From contig JACBWW010000017.1 of assembly GCA_020086605.1 (NCBI GenBank), positions 22,596,473-22,660,472 of the forward strand: a DNA stretch of 64,000 nucleotides. Reading direction: 5' to 3'. The notes under the pieces are model-generated. The model had not been told where the DNA came from. It searched no databases and saw nothing but the letters and a program-made list of their open reading frames with translations. The stretch comes from Lanius collurio (lineage: Eukaryota > Chordata > Aves > Passeriformes > Laniidae). The position numbers and the translations under genes are program-made. Shown piece after piece: positions 23,448 to 36,692 of the stretch (the stretch's first letter is position 1; each line of letters starts with the position of its first letter).

Positions 23448-26187
23448 CTTCACTCTCCATCAATTTACAATTTAAGGACTGCCTGCAGCTGAGGATGCAG
23501 AATGATACTGGTATGGTAAATGGACAGAGGTAGGACAAGCCAGGCAGCTTAATCTTCCTGATGAATAATTATGACCAACTGAACAAAAATATGACTTCAA
23601 AACTATTAATTTCCTATGCAATGAGATTAATATAATGAAAATTCTGAAATTCACATTGTCACTGCTGTTACCTACGCTAAAGAGAAATGGACTAACAGTT
23701 ACAGAGACCTTCCTTAAGCAATCGTTTTTTTAAAAGAAATAACAACAATAATTTTATATTTAACCAACAGAACACTCCCAAATTAATTGCTTCTATTTCT
23801 TTTTATTGGTCTTTCTAGCATAAAAAGCTGACTCTCCTTTTGTATTCTGTGTTGATGATTGTACTACAGTTAGGCTGTCCTCCTGCCAACACAGTGCACA
23901 GTTAGGAGAAATCTGGAACACGGAAATGTCAGCTGCTGGCTTGGCTGTTAAGTGTAATTACTCTCTGGTAAGTCCCAACTGTTGCAGAATGGTTTGTAGA
24001 CTGAAATCAACACCTTCACTGTGTAATACTCCATTTAAATATTAATTAAGATCCATCTTTATAAAAATTCTCATCTGAGCTGATACTGGCAAGTATTATA
24101 ATGTAAACCTATCAAGTTTCTGGGAAATTAAATTTCTAAAACCTTGGCACTTAAAAGGATCTTTGCTGATGAGTATCTTTGAAGAATTAGCCTACATGTC
24201 CATGAAAAAAGAGCTGAAGAAATGAGAAACAAGTATAAATATTTGGAAAAAGAAAAAGCATAAAATATTCTCTAGTTCATTTTATTATTCTACCTTTTAA
24301 TTACTAGAATAATTAAAGGAAGAGAAAAGTTTTCATGTTCTTTTGCAAGGAGAAGGCAAGTTTGGTTTGGAAGATGTTAATTTTTTGCATAAATGAGAAA
24401 ATCCCAACACTGATGTGCTAAACCATTTCTTGACAATGGCTTGGTGGTGTTCATGTCAGCATGTACAGACATTCACTGATTTTATATATTGTGTTTAATT
24501 TCTTCCCGGACTTAGTACCAGCAATCTTTTCCATAGTCAGGACTTGGGGATTTGCCATCTTCAGTGAAACATGCAAAGATCTAATTGCTTGCAACACCTG
24601 TGATACTCATTTTCCTTGAAGTCCTGCAGTATTACGTAGAAAATCAGTCTGTGGCTGTGTGAAAAGGTTGAAAGGCTTATGGTGAGCCAAGGTATGTATC
24701 TTCCTGTTGCAGAGCTGGTATGTTTTCCCCAGCCAGAAAGTGCAATATTCTCTATGTTACAGAAGGCTTTTGATTGCTCTGAGTGTTGTTACTGTGGGCT
24801 CACTTAGTTTTCTCTGAGGTAGCACTGGCTGCTAAAATATCATCAAACATTTACATTCAATCCTTCAGCATCTTTTGCCAGAACCATCCACAAATAAAAT
24901 ATTGCTAATATTCAGGACCCTGCAAGAGAACTGAATTTTTCTGGTCCCTAATGCCTGGGAAGAAGAGCTGTTCTTTTGATGGAAGAACCCATATTTGAAC
25001 CTCTTTCTGAAGTTCTGAGATCCTTTTTGGGCTCCCTAGCACCTGTGTGATCTGGGCATTTTGGCAGCAGCTCTGTTCCTGGAGATTGGGGAATGGCAAT
25101 CAATTGTAATTATTGGCTGATGCTGTAAATATGCACTTGGTCCTGGAGGATCTGAGCTTATGCCAGAAATTACAAGTGTTTAGTAGTCTCCTGGCTAGTG
25201 TAGACACTTGCAGTTACTAATTAGCAGTAGCTTTTTGCTTCCCTGCTCTGTGGAGAACGGAATGCTGCTAAATATCAGTACTCCTAAATATCAGTTGTCC
25301 TATGGTCAGATTATGCTAGCCCATGTCCAGCATGAAAAAAAGAGTGGTCTTTCCCTTCTGCCCAGCCTTGTTTGCTTACTCTGCTGGCACTTTGTTATTG
25401 GTGATGGCTTACACTAAAACTAACCCTCCAGAAATCAGATATCAGTAAACTTATGTGACTCATTTCATGGCTCTATTCAGTCTTAGAGCTGATGAAAAGG
25501 AGGAAATTGCAGTCTGAGGCCATGAGAAAGAGGATCCTTCTTTTTGACAGCAGGGGAACCTTGGATTCACTTAAACCATCATGAAATGAGCCCTTCAGAC
25601 ATTTTGATCCCCTACAAATAATTTCTAAGCTCTCAAGGGACAAAAGACTCACAGTTCTAGAGCACAGCTGGGGAAGAGACGGCAACAAATGTGATTTGAT
25701 GAAAAAACTAATGCAAGAGTAGTTCAGCAGGCATGGATGGTTTAACACCTCTTTAAGAGAGACCTTAAAACCTGTAGACTTAGTGTGAACCTGAGACGAC
25801 TTTCACTTCTGCAAACTAACTCCCAGCAACCTTGTAAATTAAGCTGGTGGATCAGCTACGCGTGTTCCTCACTTGCCAGCCACTTTCCAGTGGTGCCATA
25901 TCTCTTGTGCTTGAATACATTACTCTTCAACCAAATAGTGATTTGTATTAAGTAATTATGACAGGATTTGTTGCTGGTACAAAGTAACCTACACTCTATT
26001 TGTGTCAAGGCTGAATGCTTACAGCAATCTGGCAGAGCAAAACGGACTATTCCAACAGCAGGAGATTTTTTTCTAGTGGAATATTTCTATAAACATGGAA
26101 TTTTGGCTTGATGTTTTTTCAGTCATTACTGGAAAGAGTTAAAGTGTCTTATCTCTTGCATTTGTCTGCAATGTCTGACTTTGTATA
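23448..26187. other. Anonymous DNA, no gene seen
   Basis: Open frames are short (at most about 91 codons) and unrecognisable. A small near-repeat of ctaaatatcagt occurs around 25268-25295. Nothing else stands out. Confidence 0.65.
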
Positions 26188-26359
26188 GAACATCTGTCAT
26201 TTGGTTAGTCTTTATTACCATTCATGGTGAAGCAATGATGAATTACTGTTTCAATGTCTTCATCAGATTGCACAGATATGTTCTTTGAGCATCTACCCAT
26301 TTATCCTCAAAGGACTATCTGGATGGTTTAATTGATCGAATACAGCACAATGGCATGTG
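26188..26359. repeat. 172-bp inverted repeat, copy 2
   Basis: This segment is the reverse complement of 16828-16999 (170 of 172 positions, no gaps). Unlike copy 1, it is embedded in anonymous DNA on both sides, with no CR1 or other element adjoining. It is therefore the better candidate for the original locus, although the direction cannot be proved from one sequence. The 9188 bp between the copies would be exposed to inversion by recombination between them. Confidence 0.97.
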
Positions 26360-29300
26360 TCAATCTACTAGCCAGCCTTTTCTTAATATCTCACTCCTTT
26401 TAATTCGGCTTTAGAGAACACTACGTAATGAATGAGTAATAACTACCATATCTCCTGACTATACAGATATATTGATTGAATCACTGTATCCATTAGGGAC
26501 TCTGGATCTCTCACAGAGTTAAGAAAGCAACATACTTCTCTTGTAAAAAATATTTAAAATATTTCTCAGCATTTACTAAAAAATTCAGGATAATTTTTGC
26601 AACTCTTGCTGGAGGCATGCCTGATTTTTAATGAATGTCATTGGATTTGTGTTAATATGCTTTTCAGATTTTTTTGTGTCACATAGTCTTAGTGTATACC
26701 ATATTTGTTGGATGCAACTTCTTTTACAGGCTTTTGCCTAACCTTTAACACAAGGGGATCACAGTAATTCCTTTTGATAGAAGCTTAGTTTCAGTTTCAT
26801 GAAGTAATAGTTAAGTCATAATTTAATCTTTTTTCTGTTTTAAAAATTGGTTCTAATATGAAATAAGAAACATATTTCAGTATCACATGAGAATGAGGGG
26901 CTAAGTGTCAATCAGGCTCATTTAACAGGAGCTATTTTGTGTTCTTCAGAAAGTCTATATCTGTAAGAGGGGATTAGTCTTATGGCTAGTAGCCAGCAGA
27001 GAGTTGAAACTAACACTAAGCTGAATTTTGTATATATGTTTATGCAGTACTCCTGAAAACATGAAATATGTGTCTCTTCAGCACAGCGGTATAAATAGCC
27101 TTTTTTTCCCATATATTCCCCAGACAGACTTCCCTCTAGTTGGCTTCTGTTATCTTCTTTGTTGCTTCTATCACATTTCCCCTTCACCTTACTTCCTCTC
27201 TGTACTTAGGGCTGTGGATGATATAGCTTAGTGTCCTTCCACATGATACAAAGGCTTTTGTCTCCAGGTTAGTCCCAGATGGTTGGGGATATAGTGAAAC
27301 GTAAATCAGCTTTGTAGTGTAATGAAACTATTAGACTTTTTGTCTACTCCAGTACTTTGCATTTTGACTCCAGAGATGACTAAATAGTGTGGATTTATAA
27401 TTTTCTCTAATTTGGTCCAATTTTGTGTCCTTAAAAATCACAGCAGATTACCCACTGCACATTTACAGGACCATTTCTCCAGTCTTTGTACTCCCATGCT
27501 CTAGTGGCGATCTCAGCAAAGGTTCTCAATACAGCTGTGCTTCTATCACTGAAGATGGCCTGCAGCATTATTTTTCTTGGCAGCATTTTGAATAGTTCAT
27601 GGTTTTGCATTTGAATATTTAGAATTTGTGTGCAGATTTATAGAATTTATTTTTACACCATGATACAAAAGCAACTACAAACAACCTAAGCAAGACAACC
27701 TTGACAAATATTACACTACAATGTTCCTGTTTTAACAGAGTGACCTCTAATTCTTCATCCTCAATTTTGAATCAAGGAGTAACAGTGGCTGGAATTTTTA
27801 ATCTGTAAATAATTGCAGCTACATTTTACAGCACTTAGCCTGATTACAGTTCCCACAGAGCTATGGTGAAATGTGACTTGCATGTAGCTCTCTTTCCATT
27901 ACAAGGTCTGAGTTTATCCTGCATTTTTTTCTGATCCAGCTGATTCTGAAGTCTTACACTGCTCAGGCATATTTTGATGAAATGGTATGTCTTAAAAACA
28001 TACCAGTTTATGGAAGCCAAAATTTTTCACAGTAATGTAAGCATTTCAGTAAGCGTAATTGAAAAGATTTCTATCCTCTAAGGGTTGAACTTCTGATTAA
28101 AAACAGTGAGATAGGCAGAGAGAGAGCTGAAACCCAAGAGAGCTGCTATCTCTTAGTACATTAATGTGGGGAGAGTATGAAAAGGAACCGAAAATGAGTC
28201 TTCACCATCTTGGTGGCTGATCACTTTACTCCTCAATATACCAACTCTTCTGGACGTTCTGTGTTCACTCATTTTCTCTCATAACTTCTCCAACAGAGGA
28301 ATTGCCTTCCATATTTTGGAAAATCATGTGTTCCAAAAATGGTGGTGCTGAAATAAGCAAGTTTCTCTTTCCCATCTTATTCACTTTTATTCTGTTTTAG
28401 AAATGAAAAAGTTAGACAATGATAATAGGAAAAGTCCTAGTGAAATGTACAGACGTATTGGCAAGCTGAGAAGGAACCGGGAGGAAAATCAAAAGAAAAT
28501 TGGCCATGGTTCCACATGTTTTAATGCATATTTCCTCTGTTGCTCAATTTATGTAATTTAAGAACTTAAGATCATAAAGATGACGAGAGTTATCTAGAGT
28601 CTTGAATTAAGCAAACTTAATTAGATTTACTGAAGCTGATTTTTTTTTCTCTAAATCTCTTTGCTCTATGCTGCTAAATCAGTAATCTCCAAAAACAGAG
28701 ACAGCAGTTACAGTTCATTGTAGCACTAATAGTAAGCCTAGGTTTGTGTCTGAAAGGGGAATATTAAGTCTTTAAAGGTCAGACTGGTTGCCAAAGTACT
28801 ATGCTACTAGTTTATTGATAAAGCTATGATTTCTAAGCTACTACAGTTTTATTTTAATACCAACAAATCTGATTAGTTGAGTATGGAACTGGAAATGGTT
28901 TGTCAGGAAATAACAGATGCACTTTATGTCCTGCAGTCTGCCTGGGGATTGTCCAATTCTGTTTGGTTTTCTTAGTATTTTTTGTTTTTGAAGGCGGTCC
29001 TTTTTTTTATACATGTACATGGCACACATGAATTTTCAGAAGTGAGAATAGCTTTGGCTATTAAAAAATTGGTAAAAACCTCCTTCACACTTGATTGTGT
29101 TCATTCTTCAGTCATATTCATTATTGAGACACCCTTACTTCCTTGTCTTCTTCGGCTGAAGACAATAGATTGAGCTGTTATCCTCTATTCACATTGTGTC
29201 CATGGGTTGGATAATGAAACCATAGAGTCACAATGTTTCCAAAATAATAACCACTGAAAAAAAAATGTAATGGAGACAGTACATTCCAGACATAAAAACA

Positions 29301-30776
29301 TGAAGGATATGACTAGTATGAATGTTCTCTAAGAACTTTCAATTGTCATATAACAGTCTTTATTTCTTAATTTACTTCACTAGTCACCATAATGAATCCT
29401 CACAGGGTTTTTGGTGTTGCTATATCTACTATAGTTCTTTTGCACTGACTGGATTTCCTGTTGAAATTATTCAGTGCATTCCTTTATTTTAACCTTTTTT
29501 ATCAGCTAATGGTGACATACTGTCTTTCAAGTAGTCACAAAATCTAGAATTTGCCAGCAAGTAACATGTGAATTTTACAAGTCATAGTCATGGAGCAAGT
29601 GAGAATGCAACAATGAGGATTTTGCTTAGAATGATCTCTTGCAGGTGCAGTGGGAATGTATATATTGCTAATGATGATGCAGTCTTGTGACTGATGAACT
29701 CTTGAAACTCAGGGAATTTCTGATATCAAAATACTTACATCCATTTTTATCTTTGAAGGACTTGAGTCTTCAGAAAACAAGAGAAAGTTTTATGGTCTAA
29801 AGCCTGGGTAGTCATTTCTGGCATTCAGCTGCTAGGACACTTCCAATGCTTTGTTGTATATGAGAACAAACTGTGATATTTTATAAGGATAGCTATGAAA
29901 CCATTAATTGTTCTCTAGGGTATTATGCTAGTATCTTATATTTCTTTGCACCTAAGACTCTATACAGGTGCTAATTGCAAAGCAAAAAATCTGTTGGGAC
30001 TAGAGTTTGACACTACCAGATTTGAACATATGCTTAACACAGTTGTATTAGCTTTTTAAACATGCACATTTGCAATGGGGAATCTCAGCTGCAGTCCCTG
30101 CCTCTCCACACCGTGGTGTTTGGGTGTCAGTGCTTGAACTACCCTTGTTGTAGCTGACCTCTTTTATTGGTGATTACTGGCTCTATTAACACTGTTTTGT
30201 GGAATTCTGTGGGATATGTGTTAACAAAATTTTTATAAAAATGTATAAAATGTAGTATGGTGACACTACTGATGTGTCGATTTTGGCATAACAGCATGCC
30301 AGTTGGGGGAAGCCAGAGGCTAATGTTCAACAGATGGCAAAGTCCTAAACCCTATAATAATGGCTGCAGTTATTTTCATTACTGGCATTTGATGACACAT
30401 ACAATAGTGGGGAAAGACTTGAGCTGGGTAATCACAGGAAATATACTCCAAAGGACCAGATGCACTTCAAACTCTTAAAATGGTGACGGATGTTTAGGCT
30501 GAATGCCACTGCTGTCCATATTCCAGGTATATTTATTGCTGAGGATTGGAAGCTACATTGCTGTCATACACAAGGCTAGTATTTTCCCTACTGTAGTAAC
30601 CAGGAAAAAAACATAAAAATTGGGATTTTTTTGTAGGATGGGAAATTATTCTATATTGTTGATATGTCTGTACATTATTGTCACATATATAGTGATATAT
30701 TATTTTTCAAAATTTTCAACATGAAGATCAAAGCATGAAACACCAGAAAAGGTTTGCTGTGGAAGCCTGAAGAACC
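26360..30776. other. Anonymous DNA, no gene seen
   Basis: All open frames are under 90 codons. I recognise no repeat family. The sequence is AT-rich throughout. Confidence 0.65.
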
Positions 30777-30808
30777 AAAAAAAAAAAAAATAAAAAAAAA
30801 AAAAAAAA
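30777..30808. repeat. Poly(A) tract, 32 nt with one T
   Basis: There are fourteen A, one T, then seventeen A. It could be a retroposed tail, but the upstream sequence is not recognisable as a processed transcript, so simple-repeat expansion is equally likely. Confidence 0.9.
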
Positions 30809-31867
30809 GCTTGTCTGATTGGTCCTGATAAAAATAATACCAATTTAGCTGACTAAAAGCATGAGATGATTATACCTTGAAGTTTTACAAAGTTAAAGGT
30901 ATTTTTCTTCCTCCACTTTAAGAAACATGTGAACTTTTTGTTACTATCCTGTGCATAGGTGACTTCCATATTAATAATGTGAAGGTTTTAAAAATTATTT
31001 AGAATTTTATGATTTTCACAAATTTGAAGGATAAAATTATGATAATCTGTGTTCTGGCAGAAAAAGACATTGGCTTTTAGAAAATTAATTAGATCATATT
31101 TCAATATTCAAATAACTACTTTGCATTTGGGAAAAAAGTAGTTCTTTTTGGTTGCCTGGAGACTTAGGAGTGACCTACTCTGACCCAATTTTAAAAGAGT
31201 CCAGCAAAGCAGGTCTTTTTCTGCGCTATTTATTACAGCATTTATAGTTATGATACATTCACAGGCTTTGACTCAGTTTGTATTAACAGGGGCATGCAGT
31301 GATTCCTTCATGATTATTTTATTTTTTCTAAAAAAAGAAAAAGAAAGTAAAATCATGTTTCTTTATTTAGCAATTCTGTACAAGCCTTCAAATACTACAA
31401 CAAAGCCAGAATATTTCACACCTACCATCAGTGATCTAATACTTAATATTAAGACAGCTCCTACTGTGACATGTTTTTTTCTCTCTGCTGGGCTAACAAC
31501 ATAATAGGGATCAGGAAAACAGTTCTGAACACGGCATTGCTAAAATCTCTGAAAAAAATTCTAGGTTAAGCCTTCTTTCTGACCCTACCTTCTGTAATTG
31601 GTGCAAAGCAGATTGAGAGAACCTGGAGCAAAAAAATCTTATTAAATCAGTCTGCTGCTTTGTCAGCTGATGTTGAGCTACTTATTTGAGGTCCTTGGTG
31701 CAAATCCTGATGTATTCATGGCTTCTATAAAATGGAGCATTGAAAAAGCCATAAACAAGAGGGTAAAATCCATAAATCAACCTGACTGGGAAATTGAAAT
31801 TATAACAAGACTTTTACAAATGTCCTAATAAAATGAGAGAGGTTGGTGTTTTGGCTTTTTTTTCCCC
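30809..31867. other. Anonymous DNA, no gene seen
   Basis: AT-rich sequence without a supported gene or recognised element. Confidence 0.65.
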
Positions 31868-31979
31868 TGTGGGTTGTTGTTTGTTTTTTTGTGTTTTTTT
31901 TGGTTGGGTTTTTTTTTTTGTTTGTTTTGTTTTGTTTTGGGGGTTTTTTTTGGTTTTTTTTTGTTTTTTTTTGGTTTTT
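31868..31979. repeat. 112-nt tract of only G and T
   Basis: Every base from 31868 to 31979 on the plus strand is G or T, mostly T runs of 4-11 broken by G, GG, GGG and one GGGGG. It is a degenerate low-complexity sequence. The open frame 31833-32081, which reads as a phenylalanine-rich hydrophobic peptide, is an artefact of this tract. Confidence 0.95.
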
Positions 31980-34900
31980 AGCATTACATCTTTGAAAGGC
32001 CTATGGGGAACATGGATCTGGAAAGAATTTCCTTATTTTTGCAAGCAGGCTGTGTATGCATACTTGATCTGCAATATCTAGGCCACTGATTTCTTTAGGA
32101 AATCACTCCCAGTGTTTTCAGTGCATCTTAGATCAGGTTGCTTTAATTTTAAAACTCCTGCAGAATTAAGCTGGGCATCATCTAAGACCAGCCTTTCAAA
32201 CTGATTTACAGCCAATCAGCAGAGATGATATCATAGCCAAAGGCATAGGATTGGGACTAAGGGGTTTAGGTTTTTTTTTCTGTGGTGTTCCTTGTACACT
32301 GAGAAAAGTAATTTTGCTCTAGATTATAATTTTAAGTACCTGCATTTTAAAGGATGAGATGCTGAGCATTTCAAGCACAGAATGGCTTCCCACAGTCTCT
32401 ACCCAACACCCTGTCTGCTTCAGGGGTGGAGAGAGAAATATTTTGCTAATGGGAAAATTTGTATACCTGTTGCAGCACAGAGGTACAAAGACCCAACTAG
32501 ATCTGAAGGGGTTTTAGTAAGTGGGCTTTATCTCCTTACTTGAAGCATTTCGCTCAAAGTTATGAGGAAGGTTCTTTCTTCCCTTAAAATACTGTGGAAA
32601 TCTGCATTCCAAGTTTTAATGTTAATCTGGATGCAATTCTGCCACCTTTACTCCATCTGGGTAGTCCCAATGATGATGCTCTGTGATCCTGCATTCTGTT
32701 GCAATAAAAAATTGTAAGTTTGTATCAAAAACAAGTTCGAGTTGAGTCGTCTCCCTCTGTCCTCTACCTATGCAAGAGCATAAATGAGATGCCTGTAATT
32801 TTAAAATATTCTACGGACAAACAAATGATTGCAAACTGCTTGACTACTAAGGGGCTATGGTCTGTGTTAAATAATGAGCCAGCCTGCCAACCAACCTGAC
32901 ACAGCACAACCGCAAAAACACCAGCCAGCCATTCAAACAAGCACTACTCCCAGCTTATTGGAATAGGTCTGAACCTCAAAAGTGCTGTGGGCAAGGGTTA
33001 TGTACAAATTTCAACTGAAATATATTTTTTCCTGGACTTAATGAGTACCTTTGAGCATTGCAGTCAAGAACGCATTCCATCTGGTGACAGCTTTTTTACA
33101 AATGAGAGAAAATGACATTTTAAGCAAACTTCTTGCTCAAATGGTAGGGATTATTTTTGTTTTGTTTGTTTATTTCATACTCTGCTAGTCTTGCATGACT
33201 TTAGAAACACAGTTTTACTCTGTACAGATCCAAAATAAATTAAAAATAGTCATTAGGTCACTAAGAATCTGTATACTGTTATCAGATATTGTTATTGTAA
33301 ATAGTTTTGAATAGTTTTGTGCTACTTGGAAAGATTAATAGGAATTCTAGATCTATACAAACTTTAATACTACTATTGTTATGGGAAACTTGCTGACCTT
33401 TGGTTCTAATTTTTGACATGATTGCAGATTTACTTACTGTAATAGCACAAAATTAAAAGCACAAGTAATTGTCATGCTGATACTGGAAGCCAATGGCTGA
33501 AAGTGAAAATATGTCTCTGTGTTTTTAATTTGTATTTTTGAATAGGATAAAATCAGATTTATCTTCATAATGAGTGTGTGGGAAGTATACTAAACTCATC
33601 CAGAGGAATCAGCTTAGAATCTCAGAGGTGATTAAAAGGTCCGAGTCCTGGTTTGCTGCTTTCATGCTCACCACAATCAACAGGAGTTCAGGAGATTGGA
33701 GCATTGTTGTGGAACTGGTTAATTTGATGAAATTTGATTCTGAGTTTATTTCAGAAACTTATCAGCAGAAAGCAAAGTAATACTGAGGCAGTTCATAAGA
33801 ACATCATCTCCCTAAGGCAAGATTAAAGTGCAGAAGTCTGGGCTGTCAGATATCTTATGAAGCCAAAGAAAGTCTTGCATGAGCAGCATTGGGGCCCTGC
33901 TATTTTGTGGTGATATTGCTTGAACTTGTTTATCAAGAAAAAAATCATGTACCATCCTTCAAGTGCCCATAGTTCTGGACAATGAAAGATCTCCACTGCC
34001 TTGTCTCTCCATGTCCATTGTCTTTCTTCTTCCAGTTTCTTTTTTTCTTCCTTTAATTTTCTTCATGTCTGTATCAGTGATGAGAAAAACGTGACTAAAG
34101 CAGATTCTCCTTCCAGTGGTTGGATGTGGTTTAAATAAATTTTTGGGAGTTTATCTCCACATGGACTTGGGAAGCAAATGAGGTCCCCAGGTCTGTGTTT
34201 CTGCCTCTGGAGGTGTCGTGAGTTGATTCAATGGAGCTACTGCTTCTGTTTTTAGTTTGAGAAGTACCTAGGCATTTTGAATGAGGTTGAGGCCATCTTG
34301 TACAAGGAGCTGTATACATAAATAGTAAGAGACAGTACCTGCCACACAAAGCTTGAAGCTTAAACAGTACAGGGCCAAAAGGGAAAAGTCAGTCACACAA
34401 TGAAATGAGAAAGGTTGTATAGCTCAGAGTAGCCAAATTTGAATTTGCCTCCTAATCCTTGAAATTCAGTCTGCTGCTAGACTGTGCCTTGAACACCAGA
34501 AAAACTCTTATATGGGATGAATGGCTATAGCTTTAGGGACCATCAGTTGCTTGATAGTCCAGGGACTGAAACAATCAGTAAAACCACATATCTTATCACC
34601 TGACCCATGGTTATTGCCCATGACTCACGCTCACCACAGTATATCTCATGTAATGTGAACGTTTTAGTCCTCTGTCACTAGATTAGTATCCAGTTTTGTT
34701 TCCTGAGACGAATGATACCTGTGGAATAGGGTAAAGGAAGAACTACTTTCATTTATCTTATCAATACCTTTCTCTTTTTAGCGTCTTCTCTAAATTGATC
34801 TGGTTTACCATCTAGGACCATAATAGAGCTCTCTTTTAAAGGTAGATTGAATTCTAAAATTCCAACTAGAAATGCCATTAGCCTTTGTTATATTAAGACT

Positions 34901-36656
34901 TTTTTCTAAACCCCTATCCCGAAGAAATTTATGAAAATGAGCCAAAATTTTCATTACAGTTACAGCAGGTAAACCAGCAGCTTAATATCAGAGTAGTATA
35001 CTCTGACATATAGATAGAATGTGATTTCAAATCTCCACAAAACTAATTAGTCATGAAAAAATTTATTTAAAGCATTTCTTTTTCAGTTATGTGACATGAC
35101 ATTACATTTTTTGAGCAGAAACCTAAGATGGGTTTCTGTGTTTTTGTATTGATGCATTCCATATTTGACATATGTAGACGAAATATAAAACTTTTTTCCT
35201 TTTTCTACTAGAAAGGAGAATTTCTACTTTTTAGCCATCTCCCTGTGGTGAGTACTGCTGGAATTCATGGGAATATTTCCAGTAATAACTACAGCAAGCC
35301 CTTTCTAAATAGCTGAAGTAAGCAATCTCTAGGTAAGCAAACCTCCCATGCAGGATGTCAAACTTTTCAAATTTGTATCTCTTTCTTGAGAGTGGATTAT
35401 GAAGTCTCATTTAATTATGAAAAGAAGTCTTTGAATACCTGAATTAAAACTCTTAAATGGATCCAATTGAAAGAAATGTCTACTCCTGAAAATGTGTCTA
35501 CCACAGGTTTAGTTAAGCTATATGGTCTACTACTATTAAATAGTCTGGGTAGAAATTAGTTACTTAGAATTAGCATAGAGTAATCACAAATCTAAGAAAT
35601 AGAAAAATTCTACTGTTAATATATAATTAGCAAATTAGATGGTTATGAAGTCATCTCACATAATTCAGCTCTTCTATTAATTACTTATGAGTGGAATGTA
35701 ATTTTTGTATGTACACAATGTCTTTAGAAACTATCTCTTTGCATCTTTACATTGTACAGAATTTGAACCTGCTCAATAATGGTTTAGTTCACACTATTTA
35801 GAGAGTTTAGAGTTGTCCCACAGGAAAGCAAACAATTTGCATAAATTGATAAAAAAGAAATAAGAACAAATTATTTATCTGAATAGATAGATTTTAAATC
35901 CATTTTTCAAAAAGCTCTTTCATCATCAGCAGAGTGATGGATTATTTCTTTAAGGGAAAGTGGCAGTAATTAGTTCTAATACCTGAGAGAACTCAATAAA
36001 TATTTGCTAAATTAAGATTATTTATTATTTGTATTCTAGGAGCATCTAGATGATTCCTGTGAGATCAGACCCCATTATTCTAGGAACTGCATAAGAACAG
36101 CTGCTATCCTAAACAACATACAGTTCAAAATAGATGGCAGAGAAGACAGGAAAAGAAACAGAATCACAAAGAAACAAAATTAGTTGCCTGAAGGCACAAA
36201 GTTAGCAGCAGAGTTAGGTCTATGATTGGGTGGGTCTCTTCAAAGCCACCCTGGAGCTTTACCTGGACCTTCTCTTATCCTGTCCCTTTTGACTTTCAAT
36301 CCACCTCTCAGTAAAACAACCAACCTCTGACACCCACCATCAAGTCCTTACACAGCTTCGCTGAGTAAGATGTAACAGCAATTTTCATTTCCTTTGAGAT
36401 GGTCCCTCTCTCCACACTCACAGGTCACCTGTTATAAACAACAGTCAGTTTGCTTTATACTTTCCCTCTTCTACTGAATTTGACATTTGATCTTGCTTTC
36501 ATCCTGTTCATCTGCAGACTGATATCATTGCCCATCTACCCAGCTGCTCTTGATCCTGTGTAAGTGCACGGGGAGTAGTGAGCCAGGTAATTTTGGTATT
36601 TGTTGATGTTTTCCAGGAAATATGCTGTAGATAATCCATTAGAAGAATAAGCTATA
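31980..36656. other. Anonymous DNA, no gene seen
   Basis: Frames are at most about 72 codons and unrecognised. No structured element was found. Confidence 0.65.
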
Positions 36657-36692
36657 TTGTTTGTTTGTTTGTTTGTTTTTGTTGTTGTTTTT
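36657..36692. repeat. (TTTG)n / (TTG)n microsatellite
   Basis: Several TTTG units are followed by GTT units and T runs. Imperfect simple repeat. Confidence 0.9.

Noticed and set aside
31833..32081. Phe-rich 'membrane peptide' frame
   Set aside because: It is produced by the G/T-only low-complexity tract.
34420..34490. tRNA-like A-box string (tagctcagag)
   Set aside because: No B-box or cloverleaf pairing follows at the right distance.
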